Part shown: positions 8,448 to 16,793 of the stretch, in pieces
Layout: each line of letters begins with the position of its first letter
Numbering within the stretch: the stretch's first letter is position 1
Notes under the pieces: generated by a model
Seen by the model: the letters and a program-made list of their open reading frames with translations, nothing else
Database searches by the model: none
What the model was told of the DNA's origin: nothing
Translations under genes and position numbers: made by a program
Assembly (NCBI GenBank): GCA_019635435.1
Contig: JAHBZM010000001.1
Span: forward strand, 558,001 to 622,000
DNA: 64,000 nt
From: Ramlibacter sp.
GTDB taxonomy: Bacteria; Pseudomonadota; Gammaproteobacteria; Burkholderiales; Burkholderiaceae_C
Reading direction: 5' to 3'

Positions 8448-9284
8448 ATGAGCGAGCCCACCACCTCGGCGGTCGCCACACCCTGGCGCCCCCCCCAGGC
8501 GGGGCCCACCTCGGTGCCCCCGCCCGGCAAACCGGCGCTGGACCGCGCGCTGCCCTTCATCGGGCCGGTGCTGCTGTTCATTGTGTGGGACCTGGCCGTG
8601 CGGCTGGGTTTCATCAAGCCCATCCTGCTGCCCTCGCCGGCCGACACCGTCACCGCCCTGGTGCAGGGCCTGGCCGGCGGGCCACTGCTCAAGGACTTCC
8701 TGGTCACCGTCTGGCGCACGGTCGAGGCCTTTTTGATTGCCGCCGTGGTCGGCGTGCCGCTGGGCGTGGTGCTGGGCAGCGCCGAGAAGGCCTACCGCAG
8801 CGTGGAGTTTTTGATCGACTTCTTCCGCTCCACGCCATCGTCGGCGCTGATTCCGCTGTTCCTGATGATCTTTGGCGTGTCCGACATCAACAAGGTGGCC
8901 ATTGCCGCGTTTGGCGCGCTGCTCATCGTGGTGTTCAACAGCGCCTACGGCGTGATCAACGCGCGCAAGCAGCGGGTGATGGCGGCGCGCGTGATGGGCG
9001 CCTCGCGCTGGCAGGTGTTCAAGGACGTGCTGGTCTGGGAGAGCCTGCAGCCCAGCTTTGTGGGCCTGCGTTCGGCCGTGTCCATGGCGCTGGTGATCGT
9101 GATCGTGGCCGAGATGTTCATCGGCGCCGACAGCGGCCTGGGCAACCGCATCATCAACTCGCAGCAGGTCATGAACGTCAAGGACATGTACGCCTCCATC
9201 CTCGCGGCGGGCGTGCTGGGCTACGCGCTCAACATCCTGTTCCTCCTGCTTGAGAGAAAAATTGTGCACTGGAGCGGCCGATGA
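8448..9284 (+). CDS. ABC transporter permease (SsuC/TauC-like), 278 aa
   Basis: Membrane subunit with about six hydrophobic segments and the EAA-type loop RVMGASRWQVFKDVLVWESL in the cytoplasmic coupling position. The first ~25 residues are Pro-rich and precede the first membrane span. It starts three bases after the binding-protein gene and overlaps the ATPase gene by 4 bp, so the three form one importer. Confidence 0.9.
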   Translation: MSEPTTSAVATPWRPPQAGPTSVPPPGKPALDRALPFIGPVLLFIVWDLAVRLGFIKPILLPSPADTVTALVQGLAGGPLLKDFLVTVWRTVEAFLIAAVVGVPLGVVLGSAEKAYRSVEFLIDFFRSTPSSALIPLFLMIFGVSDINKVAIAAFGALLIVVFNSAYGVINARKQRVMAARVMGASRWQVFKDVLVWESLQPSFVGLRSAVSMALVIVIVAEMFIGADSGLGNRIINSQQVMNVKDMYASILAAGVLGYALNILFLLLERKIVHWSGR

Positions 9285-10102
9285 CTGAAGTCCTCAACGC
9301 CCCCGTGGTGGCCGATGTGCCGGTGGCGCCCTTCGTGCCCGGCCCGGCCGGCACCCACATCACCATCCGCGGCCTGACCAAGTACTTCGCGGGCTGGCCG
9401 CTGTACGAGAACTTCGACCTGGACATTCCCAAGCACCAGATCGTCTCGGTGTTCGGCCCCAACGGCTGCGGCAAGAGCACGCTGATCAACATGATCGCGG
9501 GCCTGATCCCGATCGACAAGGGCGAGATCCTGTTCGATGGCAAGAGCCTGAAGGACACCAAGATCGGCTACGTGTTCCAGAACTACCGCGAGGCCATGTT
9601 CCCGTGGATGCGCACCATCGACAACATCGCCTACCCGCTCAAGCTCGAGGGCAAGAGCAAGGCCGAGGTCGACCGGCGCATGGCCGAGCTGGTGGCCTCG
9701 TTCGACGTCAAGTTCGACCTCAATCGCTACCCCTACGAGCTGTCGGGCGGCCAGCAGCAGACGGCGTCCATCATGCGGGCGCTGGCCAACAACCCCGAGG
9801 TGCTGTTCCTGGACGAGCCGTTCTCGGCGCTGGACTTCGAGATGACGCTGTTCATCCGCGAGAAGCTGCAGGAGGTGTTCATGAAAACCGGCACCACCAT
9901 GCTGCTGGTCTCGCACGACCTGGAAGAAGCCGTGTACCTGGCCGACCAGGTGCTGCTGCTGACCAAGCGGCCCACCAAGGTGGCCGAAATCCTGCCCTAC
10001 GCTGACGCCCGCCCGCGCACGGTGGACACGCTCTCCGAGCCCGGCTTCATTGCCACCAAGAAGCTCAGCCTGGAGATCTTCCAGCGCGAGGTGCGCCGGT
10101 GA
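9281..10102 (+). CDS. ABC transporter ATP-binding protein (SsuB/TauB-like), 273 aa
   Basis: A full nucleotide-binding domain: Walker A GPNGCGKST, Q-loop in VFQNYREAMFPW, signature LSGGQQQT, Walker B VLFLDEPFSALD and the switch His in LLVSHDLEEAVYLAD. The signature is unusual in having T where these proteins usually have R (LSGGQQQR). It is coupled by ATGA overlaps to the permease before it and to the AtzG-like gene after it. The latter ties the importer to the amidase module. Confidence 0.92.
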   Translation: MTEVLNAPVVADVPVAPFVPGPAGTHITIRGLTKYFAGWPLYENFDLDIPKHQIVSVFGPNGCGKSTLINMIAGLIPIDKGEILFDGKSLKDTKIGYVFQNYREAMFPWMRTIDNIAYPLKLEGKSKAEVDRRMAELVASFDVKFDLNRYPYELSGGQQQTASIMRALANNPEVLFLDEPFSALDFEMTLFIREKLQEVFMKTGTTMLLVSHDLEEAVYLADQVLLLTKRPTKVAEILPYADARPRTVDTLSEPGFIATKKLSLEIFQREVRR

Positions 10103-10311
10103 ACGACACCCAGGCCCTGAGCTATGTGCAGGCCAGCGCCGCCGCGCTGGGCGTGCCCATGGACGCGCAGCGGGCGCGGCGCGTCGCAGGCCACCTGCAG
10201 CGCACCGCGGCACTGGCCGCGCTGCTGGAACAGGCGCCGCTGGCCCCGGACGACGAGCTGGCCGAGATTTACAAGCCAAAAGTGCCTGGAGTCCAGGACG
10301 GGCGGCCCTGA
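10099..10311 (+). CDS. atzG: AtzG-like small subunit (DUF4089; AtzG/HpxX type), 70 aa
   Basis: AtzG is the small partner of the 1-carboxybiuret hydrolase AtzE. It helps form the active heterotetramer and its dimer surface resembles GatC. The helical body up to LAEIY fits that family, including the typical LxxTAALAALLE stretch. The last dozen residues (KPKVPGVQDGRP) and the stop codon come from a dispersed repeat (10271-10335), so the C terminus is rewritten. The start overlaps the ATPase gene (GTGA). In Klebsiella the equivalent is HpxX of oxalurate breakdown, so the substrate is not settled. Confidence 0.82.
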   Translation: MNDTQALSYVQASAAALGVPMDAQRARRVAGHLQRTAALAALLEQAPLAPDDELAEIYKPKVPGVQDGRP

Positions 10312-10335
10312 CGTGCTATGAAAACAGGAGCAAAC
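10271..10335 (+). repeat. Dispersed ~70-bp repeat, copy B (inside the atzG-atzE junction)
   Basis: It has the core CCTGGAGTCCAGGACGGGCG and then GCTATGAAAACAGGAGC. This copy supplies the 3' end and stop of the AtzG-like gene. It also contains ATG 10318, an upstream in-frame start for the amidase gene. Confidence 0.85.
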
Positions 10336-10341
10336 CAGCCC

Positions 10342-11736
10342 ATGCCCCGCAGCCATGAACTGGCCCGCGCCATTGCCAGCGGCGAACTCAGCGCCGCCCA
10401 GGCGCTGGAAGCCAGCATCGCGCGCATCGAGGCGACGGACGCGCGCGTCAACGCCTTCACGGGCAAAAGCTACACCCGGGCCCGTGCCGAGGCGGCGGCC
10501 GTGGACGCCAGGCGCGCGCGCGGCGAGCCGCTGCCGCCGCTGGCCGGCGTGCCCTATGCGGTCAAGAACCTGTTTGACATCGAGGGCGAGACCACGCTGG
10601 CCGGCTCGAAGATCAACCGCGGCCACCCCGCGGCGGCGGCCGACGCCTTTCTGGTGCAGCGCATGAAAGCCGCCGGCGCGGTGCTGGTGGGCTCGCTCAA
10701 CATGGACGAGTACGCCTATGGCTTCACCACCGAGAACTCCCACTATGGCCCCTGCCACAACCCGCATGACCTGAGCCGCATCGCGGGCGGCTCGTCGGGC
10801 GGCTCGGGCGCCGCCGTGGCGGCTGGCCAGGTGCCGCTCACGCTGGGTTCGGACACCAATGGTTCCATCCGCGTGCCCTCGTCGCTGTGCGGTGTCTGGG
10901 GGCTCAAGCCCACCTTTGGCCGGCTGTCGCGGCGCGGCAGCTACCCGTTCGTGTACAGCATTGATCACCTGGGGCCCTTTGCCGACTCGCTCGAAGGACT
11001 GGCGCTGGCCTACGACGCACTGCAGTCGCCCGACCCGCTGGACCCGGGCTGCCATGCGCAGCAGATCGAGCCCGTGACGCCCCTGCTGGGCCAGGGCATG
11101 GCGGGCCTGCCCGGCCTGCGCATCGGCCTGCTGGGCGGCTACTTTCATGACAACGCCACCGCGCCGGCGCGCGAGGTGGTCAAGGCCGCGGCCCGCGCGC
11201 TGGACGTGATCGAGATCGTCGAGTGGCCCGACCCGGCGCAGGCGCGCGCCGCGGCCTTCATCATCAGCGCCAGCGAGGGCGGCGCGCTCCACCTGGACGA
11301 CCTGCGCACCCGGCCCGAGGACTTCGAGCCGCTGTCGGTGGACCGCTTCATGGCCGGCGCCCTGCAGCCCGCCGCCTGGTACCTGCGGGCCCAGCGCTTT
11401 CGCCGCCTGTACCGCGACAAGGTCAACGCGCTGTTCCAGCACTGGGACGTGCTGCTCGCGCCGGCCACGCCGGTGTGCGCGCCGGTCATTGGCACCGAGT
11501 GGCTCAACATCAACGGCCAGCAGCAGCCCTGCCGCCCGTCCATGGGCCTGCTCACGCAGCCCATCTCGTTCGCGGGCTGCCCCGTGGTGGCCGCGCCGCT
11601 GTGGCCCTCCGGCAGCGACGGTCTGCCGCTGGGCGTGCAGGTGATTGCCGCGCCCTGGCGCGAAGACCTCGCGCTGCGTGCCGCGCTGGTGCTGCAGCAG
11701 TCGGGTCTGGCGATGCTGAAGGACGTTTCCCCATGA
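10342..11736 (+). CDS. atzE: AtzE-family amidase (1-carboxybiuret hydrolase or oxalurate amidase), 464 aa
   Basis: Amidase-signature enzyme. The catalytic Lys is in PYAVKNLFD, the Gly/Ser-rich stretch is IAGGSSGGSGAAVA and the Ser nucleophile region is LGSDTNGSIRVPSS. AtzE removes ammonia from 1-carboxybiuret to give 1,3-dicarboxyurea, which decarboxylates to allophanate, the substrate of AtzF here. The alternative is HpxY-like oxalurate hydrolysis. ATG 10342 is chosen: it has AGGAG 12 bases upstream and gives an N terminus MPRSHELARAIASGELSAAQ typical of the family. The earlier ATG 10318 lies within a repeat and has no ribosome-binding site. Confidence 0.85.
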   Translation: MPRSHELARAIASGELSAAQALEASIARIEATDARVNAFTGKSYTRARAEAAAVDARRARGEPLPPLAGVPYAVKNLFDIEGETTLAGSKINRGHPAAAADAFLVQRMKAAGAVLVGSLNMDEYAYGFTTENSHYGPCHNPHDLSRIAGGSSGGSGAAVAAGQVPLTLGSDTNGSIRVPSSLCGVWGLKPTFGRLSRRGSYPFVYSIDHLGPFADSLEGLALAYDALQSPDPLDPGCHAQQIEPVTPLLGQGMAGLPGLRIGLLGGYFHDNATAPAREVVKAAARALDVIEIVEWPDPAQARAAAFIISASEGGALHLDDLRTRPEDFEPLSVDRFMAGALQPAAWYLRAQRFRRLYRDKVNALFQHWDVLLAPATPVCAPVIGTEWLNINGQQQPCRPSMGLLTQPISFAGCPVVAAPLWPSGSDGLPLGVQVIAAPWREDLALRAALVLQQSGLAMLKDVSP

Positions 11737-12137
11737 CCCCCGCCGTCGCCATCAACCTGCCCGATGTGCTGGCCGAAGTCACGGCCGTGTTCGCGCGCTA
11801 CGAGCAGGCCCTGGTCAGCAACGACGTGGCCGTGCTCGACGAACTGTTTCACGACCACCCGCTCACGCTGCGCTACGGCGCCACCGAGAACCTTTACGGC
11901 TACGACGCCATCCGCGCCTTCCGCGCCGCGCGCCCGGCCCAAGGCCTGGCGCGCGAGCTCATGAACACGGTCATCACCACCTATGGCCGTGACTTTGCCA
12001 CCGCCAACACCGAGTTCCGCCGCAAGGGCAGCGACAAGACCGGCCGCCAGAGCCAGACCTGGCTGCGCACGCCCGCGGGCTGGCGCGTGGTGGCCGCGCA
12101 CGTGAGCCTGCTCACGCCGCCACCGCCGCTTGCATGA
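11733..12137 (+). CDS. AtzH/HpxZ-like protein (DUF3225, SnoaL/NTF2-like fold), 134 aa
   Basis: A small NTF2-like protein of the DUF3225 family. The motif LRYGATENLYGYDAIRAFRAARP is characteristic, as is the central TTYGRDFATANTEFRR with SQTWLRTPAGWRVVAAHVS. In cyanuric-acid clusters the equivalent (AtzH) was proposed to act on 1,3-dicarboxyurea; in hpx clusters it is HpxZ. It overlaps the amidase stop by 4 bp (ATGA), completing a G-E-H unit in the usual order. Confidence 0.82.
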   Translation: MTPAVAINLPDVLAEVTAVFARYEQALVSNDVAVLDELFHDHPLTLRYGATENLYGYDAIRAFRAARPAQGLARELMNTVITTYGRDFATANTEFRRKGSDKTGRQSQTWLRTPAGWRVVAAHVSLLTPPPPLA

Positions 12138-12178
12138 ATCCTGCTAGTTCCCAACCACCTCACCTGACGGAGAGCCCC

Positions 12179-13297
12179 ATGAGCATCAAGACCTTCAATC
12201 GCCGCGATTCCCTCAAGTCACTGGCTGCGCTGGGCGCCGCCGGCACGCTGGGGGGCCTGAGCCGCCTTGCCCACGCGCAAAAGCCCATGACCGTGGGCGT
12301 GATCTACGTCGGCCCGCGTGATGACTTTGGCTACAACCAGGCCCACGCCCAGGCCGCGGCCGAACTCAAGAAGATGCCCGGCATCAAGGTGGTCGAGGAA
12401 GAAAACGTGCCCGAGACCGCGGCCGTGCAGAAAACCATGACCGGCATGATCGCGCAGGACGGCGCCACGCTGCTGTTCCCCACCTCGTTCGGCTACTTCG
12501 ACCCCCACATGCTGGCCGTGGCCGCCAAGTACCCGGACGTGCGCTTCTCGCATTGCGGCGGCATGTGGACCGAGGGCAAGCACCCCAAGAACACGGCCAG
12601 CTTCTTCGGCTACATCGATGAGTGCCAGTACCTCAACGGCGTGATCGCGGGCCACATGACCAAGAGCAACAAGATTGCCTTTGTGGCGGCCAAGCCGATT
12701 CCGCAGGTGCTGCGCAACATCAATGCCTTCACCATGGGCGCGCGCTCGGTCAAGCCCGGCATCACCTGCAGCGTGATCTTCACGGGCGACTGGTCCATGG
12801 CCGTGAAGGAGGCCGAAGCCACCAACAGCCTGGCCGACCAGGGCTGCGACGTGTTCACCATGCACGTGGACGGCCCCAAGGTGGTGGTCGAAACGGCGGC
12901 CAAGCGCGGCAAGATGGTCTGCGGCTACCACGCGAGCCAGGCCAAGCTCGCACCCAATGCCTACCTGACCGGCGCCGAGTGGAACTGGCTCACGGCCTAC
13001 ACCACCTTCATCGACGCCGCCCGCAGCGGCAAGCCGCACCCCAACTTCGTGCGCGGCGGTCTCAAGGAAGGCTTTGTGAAGATGTCGGCCTACGGCGCCA
13101 TGGTGCCCGACGCGGCCAAGAAGTCGGCTGACGCCACCAAGGCCAAGATGGTTGCGGGCAGCTTCGACATCTTCAAGGGCCCGCTCAAGGACAACAAGGG
13201 CAATGTGGTCATCGCGGCCGGCACCTCGCTCAAGCAGACCGACCTCAAGCTCGAGGGCATGAACTACCTGGTCGAGGGCGTGAACGGCTCGATCTGA
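12179..13297 (+). CDS. BMP-family ABC transporter substrate-binding protein, 372 aa
   Basis: PnrA/Med-type basic membrane protein, a periplasmic binding protein for nucleosides or related heterocycles. A Tat-like signal (FNRRDSLKSLAALGAAGTLGG, cut after AHA) is followed by MTVGVIYVGPRDDFGYNQAHAQAA, the usual start of the fold. ATG 12179 is preferred to the in-frame ATG at 12134 because it follows GGAGA and begins directly at the signal peptide. It forms a transporter with permeases at 13308 and 14860 and the double ATPase at 17503. Confidence 0.9.
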   Translation: MSIKTFNRRDSLKSLAALGAAGTLGGLSRLAHAQKPMTVGVIYVGPRDDFGYNQAHAQAAAELKKMPGIKVVEEENVPETAAVQKTMTGMIAQDGATLLFPTSFGYFDPHMLAVAAKYPDVRFSHCGGMWTEGKHPKNTASFFGYIDECQYLNGVIAGHMTKSNKIAFVAAKPIPQVLRNINAFTMGARSVKPGITCSVIFTGDWSMAVKEAEATNSLADQGCDVFTMHVDGPKVVVETAAKRGKMVCGYHASQAKLAPNAYLTGAEWNWLTAYTTFIDAARSGKPHPNFVRGGLKEGFVKMSAYGAMVPDAAKKSADATKAKMVAGSFDIFKGPLKDNKGNVVIAAGTSLKQTDLKLEGMNYLVEGVNGSI

Positions 13298-13307
13298 GGA
13301 CGCCCTC

Positions 13308-14402
13308 ATGCGCGACACGCTCAACGACATGGCCCTGCCGGTGTTTGCCATCACGGCGGCACTCGGGCTGTTTGGCGTGTTCGTCTGGCTCGGGGGTGTC
13401 AGCCCGGTCGAGGTCTGGGTGCTGCTGTTCAAGGGCGCCTTTGGTGACTGGTTCTCATGGCAGAACACGCTGCAGCGCGCCGCGCCGCTGATGCTAACCG
13501 CGCTGTGCGTGGCCATCCCGGCGCGCGCCGGCCTGGTCATCATCGGTGGCGAGGGCGCGCTGGTGCTCGGCGGCCTGGCCTGCGCGGCGCTGCCCTACGC
13601 GGTGCCGCTGCCGGCCAACCTCGCGGGCACGGTGCTGGTGTGCCTGGCGGGCGCCGTGGCCGGTGCGCTGTGGATCATGCTGGCGGGCTGGCTGCGCCAG
13701 TTTCGCGGCATCAATGAAACCATCAGCAGCCTGCTGCTGGCGTATGTGGCCATTGGCCTGTTCAAGCACTGGGTCGAGGGCTCGCTGCGCGACCCGGCCA
13801 GCCTCAACAAGCCCTCCACCCATTCGCTGGCCGAGGGGCTGCGCATTGGCGGCATGGGGGGCTCGGACGTGCACTGGGGCTTTGTGCTGGGGGTGCTGGC
13901 CTGCCTGGGCCTGGGCATCTGGCTGCGCCGCACGGCGTCGGGCTTTGCCGTGCGCGTGGTGGGCGGCAACCCGCGCACCGCGCAGCTGGTGGGCCTGCCG
14001 GCCTCGCGCCTGATTCTTGCGGCCTGCGCCATCGGCGGCGCCTGCGCCGGCCTGGCCGGCGCGGTGGAGGTGGCGGCCGTGCACACCAACGCCAATGCCT
14101 CCCTCATTGCCGGTTACGGCTACGCCGGCATCCTCGTGGCCTTCATTGCGCGGCACAACCCGCTGGCGGTGATTCCGGTGGCCATCTTGTTCGGCGGCTT
14201 TGGCGCGGCCGGCAGCCTGCTGCAGCGGCGCCTGGGCCTGCCCGACGCGTCGGTGCTGGTGCTGCAGGGCATTGCCTTTGTGTTGATCCTGGCGAGCGAG
14301 GCTTTGCGTGATGTGGACTGGAAGGCCTTGGGCGCGCGGTTTTTCCGCAGTGCGGGGCCTGTTGAACCTCCTTCGGATGCTGTGGGGGGGAAGGCCCTAT
14401 GA
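13308..14402 (+). CDS. ABC transporter permease (BMP/nucleoside type, BPD_transp_2), 364 aa
   Basis: A polytopic membrane protein of the branched-chain/ribose/nucleoside permease class. Conserved segments include RAGLVIIGGEGALVLGG, FRGINETISSLLLAYVA and the loop GGNPRTAQLVGLPASR. A GAGGA ribosome-binding site precedes ATG 13308. The partner permease normally follows at once, but here 457 bp of repeat sequence (14403-14859) lie between them. Confidence 0.9.
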   Translation: MRDTLNDMALPVFAITAALGLFGVFVWLGGVSPVEVWVLLFKGAFGDWFSWQNTLQRAAPLMLTALCVAIPARAGLVIIGGEGALVLGGLACAALPYAVPLPANLAGTVLVCLAGAVAGALWIMLAGWLRQFRGINETISSLLLAYVAIGLFKHWVEGSLRDPASLNKPSTHSLAEGLRIGGMGGSDVHWGFVLGVLACLGLGIWLRRTASGFAVRVVGGNPRTAQLVGLPASRLILAACAIGGACAGLAGAVEVAAVHTNANASLIAGYGYAGILVAFIARHNPLAVIPVAILFGGFGAAGSLLQRRLGLPDASVLVLQGIAFVLILASEALRDVDWKALGARFFRSAGPVEPPSDAVGGKAL

Positions 14403-14423
14403 GCTGTCTCTTGTTGGCGCTCA

Positions 14424-14664
14424 CGCTTCGCGGCAGGCTGTGCCCGGCGGCGGCTCACACTGGGGCGGTGGGCGCTGTGCGCCCACTTCGCTGCGATGCT
14501 TACCGCAGGGTCGCACCGCAGAACTCGCTACGCGCGCTTTGCGCGCTGCGCTCAAACAGCTGCGGTGAGTCAGTCAACGAAGCGGGCTGCGCCCGCCGAC
14601 CCTGCGCCTGCGCTTCTCGCCGCCCCAGAGATCGCCTCCGCCGGGCACAGCCTGCCGCGAAGCG
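14424..14664 (+). repeat. 241-bp MITE-like element, copy 1
   Basis: The ends are a perfect 27-bp inverted repeat starting CGCTTCGCGGCAGGCTG and ending in its complement. The body is about 90% identical to the reverse complement of 51900-52140, which is also exactly 241 bp. It encodes no recognisable protein. Similarity extends about 10 bp further on the left (TTGGCGCTC). Confidence 0.88.
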
Positions 14665-14707
14665 GGGAGTGGGCGTGCCAACTGTCGGCGTGCCTGCATC
14701 GTCTCAG

Positions 14708-14825
14708 CAAAGGCGTGTGCGCCCGGGCTGGGGTGCGCCTCTGGCGCGCCGAGTAGCGCAGGGGAGTCACCGCAACGCGGTGACCGCGCGAGTGAAGCGC
14801 CCCAGCCCGGGCGCACACGCCTTTG
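14708..14825. repeat. 118-bp palindromic element with perfect 26-bp arms
   Basis: Left arm 14708-14733 starts CAAAGGCGTGTGCGCC and is the exact complement of the right arm 14800-14825. Nested inside is a smaller hairpin, GTCACCG-CAACG-CGGTGAC (14766-14784). It could fold into a long mRNA stem between two permease genes and affect their relative expression. Confidence 0.85.
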
Positions 14826-14859
14826 CCGCGGGCACCCGACCCACCACGAGGCTCACAAC

Positions 14860-15780
14860 ATGACCGCCGACCAATGGATCGCTCTTGTGGCCGGCATCGT
14901 CGGCGGCGCCTTGCGCGTGGGCGTGCCGTTCCTGTTTGTGAGCCTGGGTGAATGCCTCACTGAAAAGTCGGGCCGCATCAACCTGGGGCTCGAGGGGGTG
15001 CTGGTGCTCTCGGCCATGTCGGCTTTTGGCGGGGCCTACCTCACGGGCTCGCCCTGGCTGGGCGTGCTGGCCGGGGCCGCGGCGGGGGCACTGCTGGCTG
15101 CGCTGCATGGCGTGCTGTGCTCGCTGCCGCGCGTGAACGACGTGGCCACCGGCATCGCGCTGATGCTGCTGGGCACGGGCCTGGCGTTTTACTTTGGCAA
15201 GGGCCTGATCCAGCCGCAGGCGCCGCAGATTCCCACCATCGCGTTGGGCGAGTGGAGCAGTTCCCCGGCCCTGCGCTCGGCGCTGCGCATCAACGCGCTG
15301 CTGCCCGTGGGCCTGCTGCTGGCGGCGGCGCTGTGGTGGGGCTTTGCCCGCACCCGTGCCGGGCTGCTGGTGCGCATGGCCGGCGACTCGGCCCATGCGG
15401 CGCGCGCGCTGGGTTACTCGGTGTCGGGCATCCGCATCGCGGCCACGGCCGCGGGCGGCGCCATTGCGGGGCTGGGCGGGGCCTCGCTCACGCTGTTCTA
15501 CCCCGGCAGCTGGAACGAAGGCATCTCCAGCGGCCAGGGCCTGATTGCCGTGGCGCTGGTGATCTTTGCGCGCTGGAGCCCGTTGCGCTGCATTGGCGCG
15601 GCGGCGCTGTTTGGCGGCGCGGGGGCGATTGGCCCGGCATTGCAATCGGTGGGGGTGAGCTGGGGCTACCACCTGTTCAACACCGTTCCGTACGCGCTCA
15701 CCCTGCTGATCCTGGTGTTCACCTGCAAGCCCGGCAGCGTGGTGGCCGGCAGCCCGGGTGAGCTGTCTTCCACCCGGTAA
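14860..15780 (+). CDS. ABC transporter permease (BMP/nucleoside type, second subunit), 306 aa
   Basis: Second membrane subunit of the BMP importer. LFVSLGECLTEKSGRINLGLEGVL is the conserved first cytoplasmic/TM segment of this subunit, and RMAGDSAHAARALGYSVSGIR corresponds to the coupling loop. About 8-9 hydrophobic spans fit the family. It lies directly after the palindromic element and 17 bp before the formamidase-like gene. Confidence 0.9.
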   Translation: MTADQWIALVAGIVGGALRVGVPFLFVSLGECLTEKSGRINLGLEGVLVLSAMSAFGGAYLTGSPWLGVLAGAAAGALLAALHGVLCSLPRVNDVATGIALMLLGTGLAFYFGKGLIQPQAPQIPTIALGEWSSSPALRSALRINALLPVGLLLAAALWWGFARTRAGLLVRMAGDSAHAARALGYSVSGIRIAATAAGGAIAGLGGASLTLFYPGSWNEGISSGQGLIAVALVIFARWSPLRCIGAAALFGGAGAIGPALQSVGVSWGYHLFNTVPYALTLLILVFTCKPGSVVAGSPGELSSTR

Positions 15781-15797
15781 CCCTTCAAAGGCCCACC

Positions 15798-16793
15798 ATG
15801 AGCGGACTCGGCGGACTCAACAAATCAGCCCACGGCGTGGTGGTGGGCCTGGTGCAGCTGCAGTTGCCCAACGTCAAGACGCCGGCCGACCTGGCCGCGC
15901 AGACGCAGCGCATCTGCGCGCTGGTGGCCAAGGCCCGGCGCAACCAGACCACCATGGACCTGGTGGTGTTCCCCGAGTACGCCCTGCATGGCCTGAGCAT
16001 GGACACCCACCCCGCCATCATGTGCACGCTCGACGGCCCCGAGGTGGCCGCCTTCAAGCAGGCCTGCATCGACAACCGCATCTGGGGCTGCTTCTCGATC
16101 ATGGAGGCCAACCCCGGCGGCAACCCTTACAACAGCGGGCTGATCATTGACGACGCGGGCACCGTGCAGCTGTATTACCGCAAGCTGCACCCCTGGGTGC
16201 CGGTGGAGCCCTGGGAGCCCGGCAACCTGGGCGTGCCGGTCTGTGACGGCCCCCATGGCAGCAAGCTCTCGCTCATCATCTGCCACGACGGGATGTTCCC
16301 CGAGATGGCGCGCGAGGCGGCCTACAAGGGGGCCGACATCATCCTGCGCACGGCCGGCTACACCGCGCCCATCCGCCACGCCTGGCAGATCACCAACCAG
16401 GCCAACGCCTTCTGCAACCTGGCCTACACCGCCAGCGTTTGCCTGTGCGGCAGCGACGGCACCTTCGACTCCATGGGCGAGGGCATGTTCTGCCACTTTG
16501 ACGGCACCGTGATGGTCCAGGGCGGCGGCCGGGTGGACGAGATCATCACCGCCGAGCTGCGGCCCGACCTGGTGCGCGAGGCGCGCACGGGCTGGGGCGT
16601 GGAGAACAACATCTACCAGCTCTACCACCGCGGCTATGTGGCGGTGAAGGGCGGCGCGCAAGACTGCCCCTACACCTACATGCGCGACATGGCCGCCGGC
16701 AGCTACCGCCTGCCCTGGGAGGTGGCCGTGACCGACGGCACGAGCTGCGGCTTCGAGCCACCCACCCGCACTTACAAGGGCCCCGAGACATGA
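15798..16793 (+). CDS. Formamidase-like (AmiF-type) nitrilase-superfamily amidase, 331 aa
   Basis: Hydrolyses a short amide, probably formamide or a related compound, to acid plus ammonia. The nitrilase triad is visible: Glu in VFPEYALHGL, Lys in YYRKLHPWVPVEPW and Cys in IICHDGMFPEMAREAAYKG. The K-L-x-P-W-x-P-x-E-P-W segment and the C-terminal ENNIYQLYHRGYVAVKGGAQD match formamidases/aliphatic amidases more than nitrilases or carbamoylases. The gene is coupled by an ATGA overlap to the next hydrolase, in keeping with a shared pathway. Confidence 0.85.
   Translation: MSGLGGLNKSAHGVVVGLVQLQLPNVKTPADLAAQTQRICALVAKARRNQTTMDLVVFPEYALHGLSMDTHPAIMCTLDGPEVAAFKQACIDNRIWGCFSIMEANPGGNPYNSGLIIDDAGTVQLYYRKLHPWVPVEPWEPGNLGVPVCDGPHGSKLSLIICHDGMFPEMAREAAYKGADIILRTAGYTAPIRHAWQITNQANAFCNLAYTASVCLCGSDGTFDSMGEGMFCHFDGTVMVQGGGRVDEIITAELRPDLVREARTGWGVENNIYQLYHRGYVAVKGGAQDCPYTYMRDMAAGSYRLPWEVAVTDGTSCGFEPPTRTYKGPET

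Larger units (their letters stand above)
14403..14859. other. Gene-free stretch made of repeats inside the BMP transporter operon
   Basis: This 457-bp gap contains a 241-bp element (14424-14664) and a 118-bp palindrome (14708-14825), with only short flanks left over. Open frames across it are explained by the repeat sequence and have no ribosome-binding sites, so I call no gene. Confidence 0.8.

Noticed and set aside
14399..14863. Open frames across the repeat cluster between two permease genes
   Set aside because: They are fully explained by the 241-bp element and the palindrome; matching frames in the second copy are not conserved as protein.
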